A model generated the notes under the pieces. That model searched no databases, had not been told where the DNA came from, and saw only the letters and a program-made list of their open reading frames with translations. 64,000 bases of DNA, taken from Philodulcilactobacillus myokonensis (lineage in GTDB: Bacteria; Bacillota; Bacilli; Lactobacillales; Lactobacillaceae). A program made the position numbers and the translations under genes. The stretch is from contig NZ_BRPL01000002.1 in the NCBI RefSeq assembly GCF_027923585.1, positions 806,001-870,000 on the forward strand. The letters are read 5' to 3'. Each line of letters starts with the position of its first letter. Positions within the stretch are counted from its first letter, which is position 1. Of the stretch, positions 27,103 through 36,791 are shown piece by piece.

Positions 27103-27111
27103 ATTATAGCA
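27103..27111 (-). promoter_or_regulatory. Extended -10 promoter of the ypmR-topA series
   Basis: TGCTATAAT on the - strand, about 37 bases before the SGNH hydrolase start, downstream of the terminator of the preceding operon. Confidence 0.6.
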
Positions 27112-27132
27112 TAACCAGGGTAATTAACGAGA

Positions 27133-27160
27133 ATAAAAAATAGCCACAGTTAGTGACTAG
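27133..27160 (-). terminator. Terminator after the second degV
   Basis: TAGTCAC and GTGGCTA form a 7-bp stem (one G-T pair) followed by TTTTTT on the - strand, about 20 bases after the degV stop. Confidence 0.78.
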
Positions 27161-27179
27161 AATTCAAATTAACTACCAT

Positions 27180-28037
27180 TTATTTATCAGGACAATTATA
27201 ATACATCAATGCAAAAGCACCAATTCCAGCATGTGTTGCTATAATTGGAACCGTTTCCCGCATTAAAACATGTGAATTAGGAATTATCTCTTGAATTTTA
27301 TTTTTAACTTCATCATCCAATTTGGTCTCTCCAACATAAGAAATCCCAATTTTTTGAATGTGTGGTGTTGATTTCATCTTAGGAAAAATTTTCTTATTAA
27401 AGAAATTTCGAATTGATTTTTCACCACGGCCTTTTGAAAGAATCTTAAAATGACCATTTTTTAAACTTAAAACAATTTTAATATTCAATAAACTTGTAAT
27501 CATCCCAGCAACCGCGTTTAAGCGTCCGCCTTTGACTAAATTCTTCAAATTTAAAACTCCCATGAATAATTCCGTATGATCCTGAACATATTTAACATGG
27601 TTAACAATTGTTTTAACATCAGCACCCTGTGATGCTAGATGACATGCTTCTAAAACTTGAAAAGCAAGTGCCCGGTCGGTTGTTTTACTATCAACAACTG
27701 TAACATCAGTCGAACTTAAATTGGCAGCATTTTGAGCTGTTTTATAAGTTCCGCTAAGCTTACTATAAATATTGATTGAAATTACAGAACTGCCATCCTT
27801 ACCTAGTTGATTAAAGGTATCAAGAAACTTTCCCAATGGTGGTTGACTTGTTTTAGGAAGATTCTTGGCATTTTTCATCTTTTGATAAAATTCATCATTA
27901 GAAATAGTTTCACGTTCAACATAAGTTGTTCCATCAATTACAACGGATAATGGAACAATTGCAATATGATATTTTTTAATTTCTTCATCCGTTAAACCGG
28001 CCGTTGAATCAGTTGCAATTCGAATTTTATTACTCAT
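27180..28037 (-). CDS. DegV family fatty-acid-binding protein (second copy)
   Basis: A 285-residue DegV/FakB-type protein, probable carrier of an exogenous fatty acid. Motifs: IATDSTAGLT at the start, TSQPPLGKF near residue 60, INIYSKLSGTYKTA near residue 94, LKNLVKGGRLN near residue 163 and THAGIGAF near the C-terminus. It is last in the cca-ABC-F-thyA-folA-degV run. It is clearly paralogous to, but diverged from, the copy at 8.4-9.3 kb, so different fatty-acid preferences are plausible. Confidence 0.9.
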   Translation of the reverse strand: MSNKIRIATDSTAGLTDEEIKKYHIAIVPLSVVIDGTTYVERETISNDEFYQKMKNAKNLPKTSQPPLGKFLDTFNQLGKDGSSVISINIYSKLSGTYKTAQNAANLSSTDVTVVDSKTTDRALAFQVLEACHLASQGADVKTIVNHVKYVQDHTELFMGVLNLKNLVKGGRLNAVAGMITSLLNIKIVLSLKNGHFKILSKGRGEKSIRNFFNKKIFPKMKSTPHIQKIGISYVGETKLDDEVKNKIQEIIPNSHVLMRETVPIIATHAGIGAFALMYYNCPDK

Positions 28038-28072
28038 TTTATCAGCAACTCTTTTCCTAGATAAATTATTAT

Positions 28073-28564
28073 TTATTTTACGAAATGATCAAAGCGATAT
28101 GAATAATGATTTTTACCATCTGGTTGATATTTTTTACTTTCGACTAGCTTAAATTGATGATAATTAATTGTTGGCATGTATGTATCACCACTAAAATCGG
28201 CATCAATAAAGGTTTTATAAAGTTCATCGACATAAGGTAATATCAATTTAAAAATATCTGATCCGCCAATCACATCAATCTGCTCATCTTTATGTTCATT
28301 GGCATATTTTAAAAATGATGACAATTGATGAAAAACTAACACATTCCTTGGGACTTTAAAATTTGGGTTCCTTGTAATAACTAAATTTTTACGACGTGGC
28401 AAAGGATGCCCACCAAAGCTATCATAAGTTTTCCTACCAGCTAAAATTGAATGGCCCGTAGTAATTTCTTTAAAATGGTGCATATCAGCAGGAAGATGCC
28501 ACGGCAAGTGATGATGATATCCAATCACGTGGTTTCTTCCTTCAGCCCATACAAATGCAATCAT
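28073..28564 (-). CDS. folA: Dihydrofolate reductase
   Basis: Reduces dihydrofolate to THF with NADPH, 163 residues. The N-terminal FVWAEGRNHVIGYHHHLPWHLPADMHHF holds the substrate-binding region; the usual acidic residue is at the LPADM position. GRKTYDSFGGHPLP and DVIGGSDIFKLIL form the NADPH site. It is preceded by thyA 17 bases upstream. The pair regenerates THF used in dTMP synthesis. Confidence 0.95.
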   Translation of the reverse strand: MIAFVWAEGRNHVIGYHHHLPWHLPADMHHFKEITTGHSILAGRKTYDSFGGHPLPRRKNLVITRNPNFKVPRNVLVFHQLSSFLKYANEHKDEQIDVIGGSDIFKLILPYVDELYKTFIDADFSGDTYMPTINYHQFKLVESKKYQPDGKNHYSYRFDHFVK

Positions 28565-28580
28565 TAAATAACATCCCTTC

Positions 28581-29534
28581 CTAAACAGCTACTGGAGCTT
28601 TAATGGCTGGATAATGATGATAATTAACTACTTTAATATCATATACATCATAATCAAAAATACTCTTTTTATCAGGGTTTAACCATAATTTAGGAGCATC
28701 TTTAGGTGTTCTTTGTAATTGTTCTTTGACTTGTTTAATATGATTAGAATAAATATGAGCATCACCTAAAGTATGAACAAATACACCTGGTTTCAAACCG
28801 ACTTCCTTAGCAATTAATGAGGTTAACAATGCGTAACTAGCAATATTAAATGGAACCCCTAAGAAAATATCACCACTTCTTTGGTAAAGCTGGCAACTTA
28901 ATTTGCCATCATTAACATAAAATTGGAATAGCGTATGACATGGTGGTAATGCCATTGAAGGAACATCTTCAGGATTCCAAGCCGAAACAATTAACCTTCT
29001 TGAAAATGGTGTTTTTTTAATTTTACTAATTACATTTTTAATTTGATCAATATGGCCACCAGTGGTTGTTTTCCAATTACGCCACTGTTTTCCATAAACT
29101 GAACCTAAATCACCAAATTTTTTAGCAAAAGCATCATCATCCAAAATTTGTTGACAAAATTGACGTTTTTCAGATTGATAAATTTTATTAAATTGAGGGT
29201 CTTTAAGATGACGATGTCCAAAATCGGTCATATCCGGTCCGTGATATTCGTCAGAATCGACATATTTTTTAAATGCCCATTCATCCCAAATATGATTCTT
29301 ATGCTGCAACAAGAAACGGATATTAGTATCCCCGTGTAAGAACCATAATAGTTCGCTTTTAATTAAGCCAAACGGAACTTTTTTAGTCGTAAGTAATGGA
29401 AATCCCTTACTTAAATCAAAACGCATCTGATAACCAAAAGTACTAATTGTCCCTGTCCCAGTTCGATCTGCTTTTTTATGACCATGTTCTAAAACATAGC
29501 GTTCCAAATTTAAATATGCATCTTCTAGCATCAT
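28581..29534 (-). CDS. thyA: Thymidylate synthase (ThyA)
   Basis: Methylates dUMP to dTMP using methylene-THF, 317 residues. The catalytic cysteine is in [14 protein letters not shown] near residue 198. [20 protein letters not shown] and the N-terminal [18 protein letters not shown] are conserved. The lengthened middle (about residues 90-140) is typical of the lactobacillar form. It starts 14 bases after the ABC-F gene; folA follows. Confidence 0.96.
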   Translation of the reverse strand: MMLEDAYLNLERYVLEHGHKKADRTGTGTISTFGYQMRFDLSKGFPLLTTKKVPFGLIKSELLWFLHGDTNIRFLLQHKNHIWDEWAFKKYVDSDEYHGPDMTDFGHRHLKDPQFNKIYQSEKRQFCQQILDDDAFAKKFGDLGSVYGKQWRNWKTTTGGHIDQIKNVISKIKKTPFSRRLIVSAWNPEDVPSMALPPCHTLFQFYVNDGKLSCQLYQRSGDIFLGVPFNIASYALLTSLIAKEVGLKPGVFVHTLGDAHIYSNHIKQVKEQLQRTPKDAPKLWLNPDKKSIFDYDVYDIKVVNYHHYPAIKAPVAV

Positions 29535-29547
29535 TTATCCCCCAATT

Positions 29548-31437
29548 TTAATTTTCTGTAAATTGACTTAAATATTCCCAACGCTTCATTTTTTGATCAG
29601 ATTCGGATTGAACCTTAGATAGTTGTTTTTGAAGCTTAGCTAATTTAGGAAAATCGTTACTATTTTGAGCCATATTTTTCTCAATATCCTGCTTTTTATG
29701 ATCCAATTGATCGATGTCTTTTTCAATTTTTTGATATTCAATCGATTCGGCATAGGTCAGTTTAACTTTTTGTTTTGGTTTTTGATCATTATTCTGTTTA
29801 GAATGTTTCTGCTTTCCATGATTAACATGCTGAGACTGTTGTTTCCGATGGGCTAAAAATTCAGTAAAACGTTCAACATGATTTTCAATCTTGCCATTCC
29901 CATCAAAAATTAAGAGTCGATCAGCAACTTTATCCAAGAAATATCGATCATGAGATACCGTGATGACCGTGCCATTAAAATGTTGAATATAATCTTCTAA
30001 AACGGTTAATGTACTAATATCTAAATCATTGGTTGGTTCATCAAGCAATAAAACATTTGGTTGCTGCATCAATAATTTCAAAAGATAAAGCCGTCTTCTT
30101 TCACCGCCAGAAAGTTTCCGAATCAAAGTTCCGTGCATAAAACGTGGAAATAAGAACCGTTCCAATAGTTCTGAAACGCTGATTTTATTTCCAGCATCAT
30201 CAGTAACATTTTCACCGACTTCTTTTAAATAACTAATAACCCGCTTATCTTCTGGAATCGGTTCCGTCTGTTGTGTATAATACGCTATTTTAACGGTTTC
30301 GCCAACGGTTATGATGCCTGAATCAAGTGGAATTCTTTGGGCAATAACGTTCAGTAAACTAGTTTTACCAGCACCATTTTCACCGCTAATCCCAATTCTT
30401 TCGCCACCTTGAACCAACAAATTAAAGTCTTTTAAAATAACATGTTGTCCTAGTGAAAGATTACCGTGCTTAATCTGAATAACTTTTTTGCCTAAACGTT
30501 GCTGGCCTAACGAAATATCAACTTTTTTATGTTGATTAGATTGTTTTACATCATTCTTTAGTTTATAAAAGCGATTGATTCGAGCCTGTTGCTTGGTGGA
30601 ACGGGCCTTCGCACCTGCATGCATCCAATTTAATTCCTGCTTATATAATCTTTGCTGTTTATGATGCATATTTTGTGCTTGATCAATTCGATCAGCTTTT
30701 TCTTTAACGTAATCCTTATAATTACCCTGGTAATAATAAAGTTTTCCAAAAGATAATTCCCAAATATTATTGACAACTTGATCTAAAAAATAACGATCAT
30801 GGGTAACCAGAATTAGTGCACCTTTGTAATTCGATAAGTACTTTTGGAGCCATTCAACGGATTCTAGATCTAAATGGTTAGTTGGTTCATCCAATAATAG
30901 TAAATCTGGTGATTGGATTAAGACCTGTGCTAACCCGACCCTTCTTTTTTGTCCCCCTGACAATGTTGAAACGGATTGTTCCATATCAGTGATTTTTAAC
31001 TGGGTTAAAATTGTTTTAACATCACTATCAGCGTTCCAAGCATCATCTTCATTCATTTTAGCTTCGGCATTCAGATACTGACGTTCGATTTTTTTATCTT
31101 CTGGATGTTTGGAATACATACCTAATGCATGTTCATATTGACGAATTGTCTTAAAAATGTCTTGACTTCCAGCTAACGCTGCATCTAAAACATTTAAGTT
31201 TTCATCTAATTTTGGATGCTGTTCTAAATAACCAATCGAATATGTTTTAGAGGTAATGATATTTCCAGAGAAATCATGATCAATTCCTGATAAAACATTT
31301 AATAAAGAACTTTTTCCACTGCCATTAGTTCCAATTAATCCGATTCGATCATGTTCATTAATGATGAAACTAAGGTTTGAAAAAAGACTTTTTTCACCGT
31401 AATTTTTATTTAAATCTTCTACACGTAATGTTTGCAT
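29548..31437 (-). CDS. ABC-F family ATP-binding protein (Uup/YfmR-like)
   Basis: A soluble tandem ABC ATPase without membrane segments, about 629 residues, of the ABC-F group that acts on the ribosome E site to ease stalled translation. Two Walker A motifs (GTNGSGKSSLLN, GENGAGKTSLLN) and two signature motifs (LSGGQKRR, LSGGERRR) are present. The linker lies between them, and a charged coiled-coil C-terminal extension (about 530-629) resembles Uup/YfmR. ATG 31437 is preferred over the upstream GTG, which abuts its own ribosome site. It lies between cca and thyA. Antibiotic resistance is not implied. Confidence 0.9.
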   Translation of the reverse strand: MQTLRVEDLNKNYGEKSLFSNLSFIINEHDRIGLIGTNGSGKSSLLNVLSGIDHDFSGNIITSKTYSIGYLEQHPKLDENLNVLDAALAGSQDIFKTIRQYEHALGMYSKHPEDKKIERQYLNAEAKMNEDDAWNADSDVKTILTQLKITDMEQSVSTLSGGQKRRVGLAQVLIQSPDLLLLDEPTNHLDLESVEWLQKYLSNYKGALILVTHDRYFLDQVVNNIWELSFGKLYYYQGNYKDYVKEKADRIDQAQNMHHKQQRLYKQELNWMHAGAKARSTKQQARINRFYKLKNDVKQSNQHKKVDISLGQQRLGKKVIQIKHGNLSLGQHVILKDFNLLVQGGERIGISGENGAGKTSLLNVIAQRIPLDSGIITVGETVKIAYYTQQTEPIPEDKRVISYLKEVGENVTDDAGNKISVSELLERFLFPRFMHGTLIRKLSGGERRRLYLLKLLMQQPNVLLLDEPTNDLDISTLTVLEDYIQHFNGTVITVSHDRYFLDKVADRLLIFDGNGKIENHVERFTEFLAHRKQQSQHVNHGKQKHSKQNNDQKPKQKVKLTYAESIEYQKIEKDIDQLDHKKQDIEKNMAQNSNDFPKLAKLQKQLSKVQSESDQKMKRWEYLSQFTEN

Positions 31438-31456
31438 TATGTTAAACACTCCGAAC

Positions 31457-32671
31457 TTATTTATTCATTCCACTCATTTTCTGTGCTAATTGTATTAATT
31501 TTGCTTTATCATTAGCAACTTTGCCATTTATCACATTACTTTCAATTGTGTTTAAAACTTTACCCAACATTGGACCTGGTTTTAAAATATGATCTTTAAT
31601 TAAAATTTTACCATTAATTTTCAATTGATTCCTAGATGTAATTGGTAAGGATTGATAATCATCTTTAATTTGTTGATGACTCATTCCAAATCCAAGCATG
31701 TCAGCAATATGATTAGCATCACACAGGGCATCATAACCAACTTTAAACATTGTCATTGCATCAAGTTGATTAGATTTCATCCGATTTAGAGCTAAAATAA
31801 TTAGATTAACATTTCGGATCACTTCATTAGATGATTTCCATGCTTTTAAGAGTTGATTAATCTGTTTTTTACGATCATCAAACATGTAAGCAATCAATGC
31901 CCAAACTTGATCTTCATTATCTAATTTTAAATTAGGAATTGAAAGAATTTGATTTAGGTCATGAAAATAACGATTAAACACCGGAACAAATTGATATAAA
32001 TTTGTTTTAAGCATTTGTAATAAACCAACTTTAGGTGCTTGACCCAACATCATTTTAACAAATTCAGAATGAATTCTTTCAACCGCAATTTTCTTCAATA
32101 ACGGGCTATGTTTCTTAATTGCTGCTAATGTTTTAGGTTCAATTCTAAAATTAAGTTTACTTGCAAATCGAACCGCGCGCATCATTCTTAATGCATCCTC
32201 GTTAAACCGTTGGTTCGGATCCCCAACGGCTCGAATTAGACGTTTTTTGATGTCATCCATTCCATGAAATAAATCAGTAACATCACCATTTTCCCTCATT
32301 GCAAAGGCATTAATGGTAAAATCGCGACGTTTCAAATCCTCACTCAATGACCGAACAAAAGTAACATGGTCGGGACGACGGTAATCTTGGTATCCTGATT
32401 CAGTTCTAAAGGTTGTGATTTCATAACCCCGACCGTGATATAAAACCATAACGGTTCCATGTTCAATTCCCGTATCAACGGTCCGATGAAATAAAGATTT
32501 AATTTCCTGTGGGTATGCACTTGATGCAATATCGACATCATGAATATGATCACCTAAAATTGTATCCCTTACACTACCACCAACAAAATAAGCTTGAAAA
32601 CCAGCCTGTTCAACTCTTTGTAAAACTGGTCTTGCTTGAGTAAAATCTTTTGGCAAATGTTTTAATCTCAT
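31457..32671 (-). CDS. cca: CCA-adding tRNA nucleotidyltransferase
   Basis: Adds or repairs the 3' CCA of tRNAs, class II enzyme of 404 residues. The nucleotidyltransferase head has GGSVRDTILG and HDVDIASSAYP with the metal-binding aspartates (about residues 31-49). Then TTFRTESGYQDYRRPDHV and RRDFTINAFAMR follow, and the neck motif EDALRMMRAVRFASKLNF near residue 160. GGAGG precedes ATG 32671 by 7 bases. It heads the run to degV and diverges from the recombinase-like gene. Confidence 0.95.
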   Translation of the reverse strand: MRLKHLPKDFTQARPVLQRVEQAGFQAYFVGGSVRDTILGDHIHDVDIASSAYPQEIKSLFHRTVDTGIEHGTVMVLYHGRGYEITTFRTESGYQDYRRPDHVTFVRSLSEDLKRRDFTINAFAMRENGDVTDLFHGMDDIKKRLIRAVGDPNQRFNEDALRMMRAVRFASKLNFRIEPKTLAAIKKHSPLLKKIAVERIHSEFVKMMLGQAPKVGLLQMLKTNLYQFVPVFNRYFHDLNQILSIPNLKLDNEDQVWALIAYMFDDRKKQINQLLKAWKSSNEVIRNVNLIILALNRMKSNQLDAMTMFKVGYDALCDANHIADMLGFGMSHQQIKDDYQSLPITSRNQLKINGKILIKDHILKPGPMLGKVLNTIESNVINGKVANDKAKLIQLAQKMSGMNK

Positions 32672-32756
32672 ATCAAGACCTCCGTTTGTTTTTGATTTGG
32701 TTTTGTTTTATAATTAGTTAAAGTAACAAATAACAAGTAACAAAAGGATGAAAAAA

Positions 32757-33584
32757 ATGACGACTAATCAATACCCATATCAAAAAAATTTTGAATTATA
32801 TTTAAACCAGCAACATTTAGCGCAAATCACAATTGATGAATATAGTAATACAATGGCCGATTTATTTAATTATTTATCTAATTTTAATGTTGGATATCAA
32901 AGAAATCATCATGTTAACCAATTATTCGATCGTGACATTGAACAATACATGCAAATGTTAGTTATTAAAAGAAAAATTACTAACACTACTTATAATAAAA
33001 TTTTATCTCACATTAATAATTATTTTAAGTATTTATTTACCCATCAATTCACTGATAAATTACCAACATTGAATTTAAAAGGTAAGAATCGAAAAAAGCC
33101 GGAAAGAATTACAATTAAATGGATCACTAACCTACAAACAATTTTAGAAGATTCAAATATTCATCCTTACACCAAGTTAACTTTATTATTAATTAGTAAA
33201 GGATATAGTGTTAAAGAATTTCTTCAACCTAAATTTTACCACGAATTAAAGCTAACTAAATGGAATCAGTACGAAGAAAAGTTCTTGAATCAATTTAAAA
33301 ACTTTATTATCCCCATTCAGCAAAAACAAAATTCTAGAGATATTTTTTTAAAACAGCGTTTTTCAAATGATCCCCATATTACATTGCCTGGTCTTCATAA
33401 ATATCTTAAACCCGATGCCGAATATTTAGGAATTAGCCTCAGTCCAAGTAAATTATTTCAAAGCTATATTATATACTTCATTTTGCATCATCCGAAGTTT
33501 GATCATAATCAATTATCATCAAAATTAAATTTAGATGCAACTTCAGTGATTTATTATCAGCATTTAGCTGAAAAATTCATGTAA
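32757..33584 (+). CDS. Tyrosine-recombinase-like protein without catalytic arginines
   Basis: A 275-residue protein with the layout of a Xer-type recombinase. It has an N-terminal core-binding helical domain (about 8-100; YLNQQHLAQITIDEYSNTM, TYNKILSHINNYFKYLF) and a C-terminal half that can be aligned to the catalytic domain. The active residues are gone: the GLRVSEL arginine is Ser151 (GYSVKEF), and the HKLRHSFATH block reads SPSKLFQSYIIY, with Ser231 and Phe234 in place of His and Arg. A tyrosine remains near 266-267. Strand transfer looks impossible, so a DNA-binding role is possible. Start ATG 32757 has AAAGGA 8 bases upstream; ATG 32748 is too close. It lies between cca and the TPR gene. 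Confidence 0.75.
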   Translation: MTTNQYPYQKNFELYLNQQHLAQITIDEYSNTMADLFNYLSNFNVGYQRNHHVNQLFDRDIEQYMQMLVIKRKITNTTYNKILSHINNYFKYLFTHQFTDKLPTLNLKGKNRKKPERITIKWITNLQTILEDSNIHPYTKLTLLLISKGYSVKEFLQPKFYHELKLTKWNQYEEKFLNQFKNFIIPIQQKQNSRDIFLKQRFSNDPHITLPGLHKYLKPDAEYLGISLSPSKLFQSYIIYFILHHPKFDHNQLSSKLNLDATSVIYYQHLAEKFM

Positions 33585-33587
33585 ATA

Positions 33588-34844
33588 TTAATGATACTCG
33601 TTCAACATTTCAATCATTTCTTGGTCCGTTGGAACTAAATGAACGTACTGCTTTAATAATTTTTTAGTTTCTTTGGGCTTTCCTGCTTCCCTAAAGAATA
33701 AAGCTGCTTGTTTCAGAAAATTAGAATTATCAAAGAAGAATGGTTCGGCGCTTTGGTAATAATCACTTGCTAATTGATAATCATCAGTATTTTGGTATGA
33801 AATTGCCAAATTCCAGTAAATTTGTGGATCCAAATCATTAGTTTGAACATACTGATTTAAGAAATGAATATTATCCTGATAACGCTTCTGGTCTAACAAT
33901 AAATTAGAATATTTTAAAGCAATTGAAATATCATCAGGTGCAATATCATGTGCTCTAATAAAATACTTTTCAGCCTGTTTTTGAAGATTTAATTTCAAAG
34001 AAACATCCGCTGCTTTAACCCATAGTTTTTCATTATACTGATCAACACCTAAACCTTCTTGATAAACCTTTAAGGCATCATCATTATGATGCTGCTTTTC
34101 TAACGCTTCACCTAAATATGGATAAAGTGTTGCATATTGAGAATCAGTATTTCTAAGATCTTTAAAAACTGTTTCGGCATTTTCATAGTCATGCAACTGC
34201 AAGTAAGTAAACGCCAATTCAAATTTAATATTAGAACTCATCTGTGCTGGTTTAATTTGCTTTAGATAACCAATTGCATGGTCAAATTGACCAGCATTTG
34301 CATACGCCATTCCAATCCGCTCCACCAAATTAACGGACGAATAATTCAAAATTCCCTTTTTTAATAAATTAATGTAAAGCGGAATCGATTTAGTAAAATC
34401 ACCACTGCCATAATATAATTCAGCAAGGGCAAACACAATTACATTTTCACCAGGTGCAATCTGATGGGCCTCAATTAATTTTTGCTTACTGATCTCAGGC
34501 AATCCCTGGGTTTGATAAAGATCAGCTGCCACCATTAACGATTTTACGTATGCTGGTGACGTTTTCTTAACCTGACTCAAGTAGTTTAAAGCTAAATCAT
34601 TTTTACCATCACCGATAGCAATATCTGCTAAATTCGTTCTAATTTCATCTTCATCAGGATATTTCTTTAATAAATGTAAATAAATTTTTTTAGATCGGTC
34701 AGTAATCCCGTATCCATATAGTTCTTCAGCTAATGAATATAAATAGTCATCATTGTCTTCATGGAGTGCTAATGAATAATTCTTCTTAAAATTTTTCATA
34801 TCGCCCTTTTTAAGTGCATCCAGTGCTAACTTAGAATAGATCAA
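33588..34844 (-). CDS. Tetratricopeptide repeat protein (YpiA-like)
   Basis: A cytoplasmic protein of about 418 residues built almost wholly of TPR helices; around ten repeats can be followed (for example FAYLQL- and YYQSAEPFFFDN-type units). It matches the YpiA-like TPR protein found beside hup and der in lactobacilli; role unknown, probably a protein-interaction scaffold. The start is TTG 34844, which follows AAAGGAAG by 7 bases; the frame extends upstream without a site. It lies downstream of hup beyond a terminator. Confidence 0.85.
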   Translation of the reverse strand: MIYSKLALDALKKGDMKNFKKNYSLALHEDNDDYLYSLAEELYGYGITDRSKKIYLHLLKKYPDEDEIRTNLADIAIGDGKNDLALNYLSQVKKTSPAYVKSLMVAADLYQTQGLPEISKQKLIEAHQIAPGENVIVFALAELYYGSGDFTKSIPLYINLLKKGILNYSSVNLVERIGMAYANAGQFDHAIGYLKQIKPAQMSSNIKFELAFTYLQLHDYENAETVFKDLRNTDSQYATLYPYLGEALEKQHHNDDALKVYQEGLGVDQYNEKLWVKAADVSLKLNLQKQAEKYFIRAHDIAPDDISIALKYSNLLLDQKRYQDNIHFLNQYVQTNDLDPQIYWNLAISYQNTDDYQLASDYYQSAEPFFFDNSNFLKQAALFFREAGKPKETKKLLKQYVHLVPTDQEMIEMLNEYH

Positions 34845-34892
34845 ATTTACACTTCCTTTATATTTATATTTTATCAAAATTATAATGAATAT

Positions 34893-34940
34893 AAAAAAAG
34901 CCAGTCCGACTACTTAACGTAGCCGTCCTGGCGTTTTGTT
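34893..34940 (-). terminator. Terminator of hup
   Basis: GCCAGGAC and the GTCGGACTGGC arm enclose an imperfect GC-rich stem ending in seven T on the - strand, after the hup stop. Confidence 0.88.
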
Positions 34941-34951
34941 TTAAAAGGAAA

Positions 34952-35227
34952 CTATTTAACAGCATCCTTTAAAGCTTTACCTGGTTTAAATGCAGGTACT
35001 TTGCTTGCAGGAATTTGAATTTCTGCACCAGTTTGTGGGTTTCTGCCCTTACGAGCTGCACGATGACGAACTTCGAAACTACCGAAACCGATTAATTGAA
35101 CCTTTTCACCGGAAGCTAATTTTGATTGAATTGAATCAAAAACAGTGTTTACAGCAGCGGTAGCATCCTTTTTAGTCAAACCAGTTTTAGTAGCAACATC
35201 ACTTACTAATTCTGCCTTGTTTGCCAT
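34952..35227 (-). CDS. hup: Nucleoid protein HU
   Basis: Histone-like DNA-bending protein of 91 residues. [22 protein letters not shown], the [21 protein letters not shown] arm and [17 protein letters not shown] are textbook HU features. It has a GGAGGTG site and its own promoter (TTGTTG or TTGAAA -35 near 35310, -10 TGATAC near 35288) and terminator, so it is monocistronic and probably highly expressed. It is downstream of der. Confidence 0.97.
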   Translation of the reverse strand: MANKAELVSDVATKTGLTKKDATAAVNTVFDSIQSKLASGEKVQLIGFGSFEVRHRAARKGRNPQTGAEIQIPASKVPAFKPGKALKDAVK

Positions 35228-35338
35228 GGATTTTCACCTCCAAACAATTAGTAGGCATCAATAAATACCATTACTTAATTAAAAGTATCACACGAACGCC
35301 TACATTTCAACAATTTATTAACTTTTTATTTAAAAAAA

Positions 35339-36646
35339 TTACTTTCGGCTTCTTGTAATTAATTTTAATGGAGTTCCTGTGAAGTCAAAACTCTTTCTAA
35401 ATTGATTTTCTAAATAACGTTGGTAAGAAAAATGCATTAGCGTTGGATCATTGACAAAAATCACGATGGTTGGCGGAGCAGATGCAACCTGGGTCGCATA
35501 ATATATTCTCAAACGTTTGGTGCCAGAAGTTGGCGTAGGTGTCATGGAAATTGCATCCATCATGACATCATTTAAATTAGATGAAGTGATTCGCTTTTCA
35601 TGATTATGATAAACTTTGTCAATTAACTTTGGAAGTTGATTCAACCTCTGTTTAGTTAAAGCTGAAACAAAAATAATGGGTGCATATGTTAAATATTTAA
35701 ATTGATACCTAATTGCCCCTTCAAAATTTCTTTGAGTAGCACTTGTTTTATCAACTTGATCCCATTTATTAACGACAATGATAATTCCTTTTCCGGCTTC
35801 ATGGGCATAACCAGCAATTTTTTTATCTTGCTCTCTAATTCCCTCATCAGCATTTAAAACAACTAAAACAACATCACTATCATCAATTGAACGCATCGCC
35901 CTTAAAACACTATATTTTTCGGTATTTTCATATACTTTACCGCGTTTTCTTAATCCAGCAGTATCAATAATTGTATATTTTTGATGATGATCAACAAAAT
36001 GGGTGTTGGTTGCATCTCTAGTTGTTCCCGCTTTTTTAGATACAATCACTCGTTTTTCACCTAAAATAGCATTAACTAATGAAGACTTTCCAACATTTGG
36101 CCGTCCAATTAAACTAAATTTGATTCCATCATTAACATTATCATGGTGATCCTCAGGTAAAACTTTAATTACTTGGTCTAATAAATCACCTAATCCTTTT
36201 CCGTGGGCTCCAGAAATGGGATATGGATCACCTAATCCAAGTGAATAAAAATCATATATATCACTTTGCTGCTTTAAATTATCAATTTTATTAACAGCAA
36301 CAATTACCGGTTTATTAGAATGGTATAAAATTCTAGCAATATGGTCATCACCATCCGTGACACCTTCCTTACCATTCACCATCAAAATAATTACGTCGGC
36401 CTCATCAATCGCAACTTCAGCTTGAGCAGTAATTTGTTTTACAAAGGGAGCATTGCTAATCTCGATTCCTCCCGTATCAATTAAACTAAACTTATGATCA
36501 AGCCAATCAGCATGAGCATAAATTCGATCACGCGTAACACCGGGAGTATCTTCTACAATTGAAATTCTTTGACCCACGATTCGATTAAAAATTGTTGATT
36601 TTCCAACATTAGGATGACCAACAATTGCAACAACGGGTTGACTCAT
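35339..36646 (-). CDS. der: Ribosome-associated GTPase Der (EngA)
   Basis: Tandem-GTPase factor for 50S assembly, 435 residues. First G domain: [12 protein letters not shown] (G1), DTGG (G3), NKID (G4). Second G domain from about residue 178: [29 protein letters not shown]-like domain closes the C-terminus. Its position after rpsA and before hup is conserved. It is preceded by the rpsA terminator and may use a separate promoter (TATAAT-like bases near 36700). Confidence 0.97.
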   Translation of the reverse strand: MSQPVVAIVGHPNVGKSTIFNRIVGQRISIVEDTPGVTRDRIYAHADWLDHKFSLIDTGGIEISNAPFVKQITAQAEVAIDEADVIILMVNGKEGVTDGDDHIARILYHSNKPVIVAVNKIDNLKQQSDIYDFYSLGLGDPYPISGAHGKGLGDLLDQVIKVLPEDHHDNVNDGIKFSLIGRPNVGKSSLVNAILGEKRVIVSKKAGTTRDATNTHFVDHHQKYTIIDTAGLRKRGKVYENTEKYSVLRAMRSIDDSDVVLVVLNADEGIREQDKKIAGYAHEAGKGIIIVVNKWDQVDKTSATQRNFEGAIRYQFKYLTYAPIIFVSALTKQRLNQLPKLIDKVYHNHEKRITSSNLNDVMMDAISMTPTPTSGTKRLRIYYATQVASAPPTIVIFVNDPTLMHFSYQRYLENQFRKSFDFTGTPLKLITRSRK

Positions 36647-36726
36647 TTTAAACCCTCACTTTCTTTTTACGAATCTGAAAGATATAAATCCTATTTATTA
36701 TAGCATATTTAATTTTATCAAAATAA

Positions 36727-36761
36727 AAAATGTCCTTCTGATAAAACGAAGGGCATTTTTG
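36727..36761 (-). terminator. Terminator of rpsA
   Basis: AAAAATGCCCTTC pairs with GAAGGACATTTTT (one mismatch), followed by T on the - strand, between rpsA and der. Confidence 0.85.
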
Positions 36762-36791
36762 AAATTAATTATAATAAGAACTCGGAATTAA

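Noticed and set aside
29548-31437. Antibiotic-resistance ABC-F protein
   Set aside because: The C-terminal extension and housekeeping operon fit Uup/YfmR-like proteins; no resistance-type interdomain linker was recognised.
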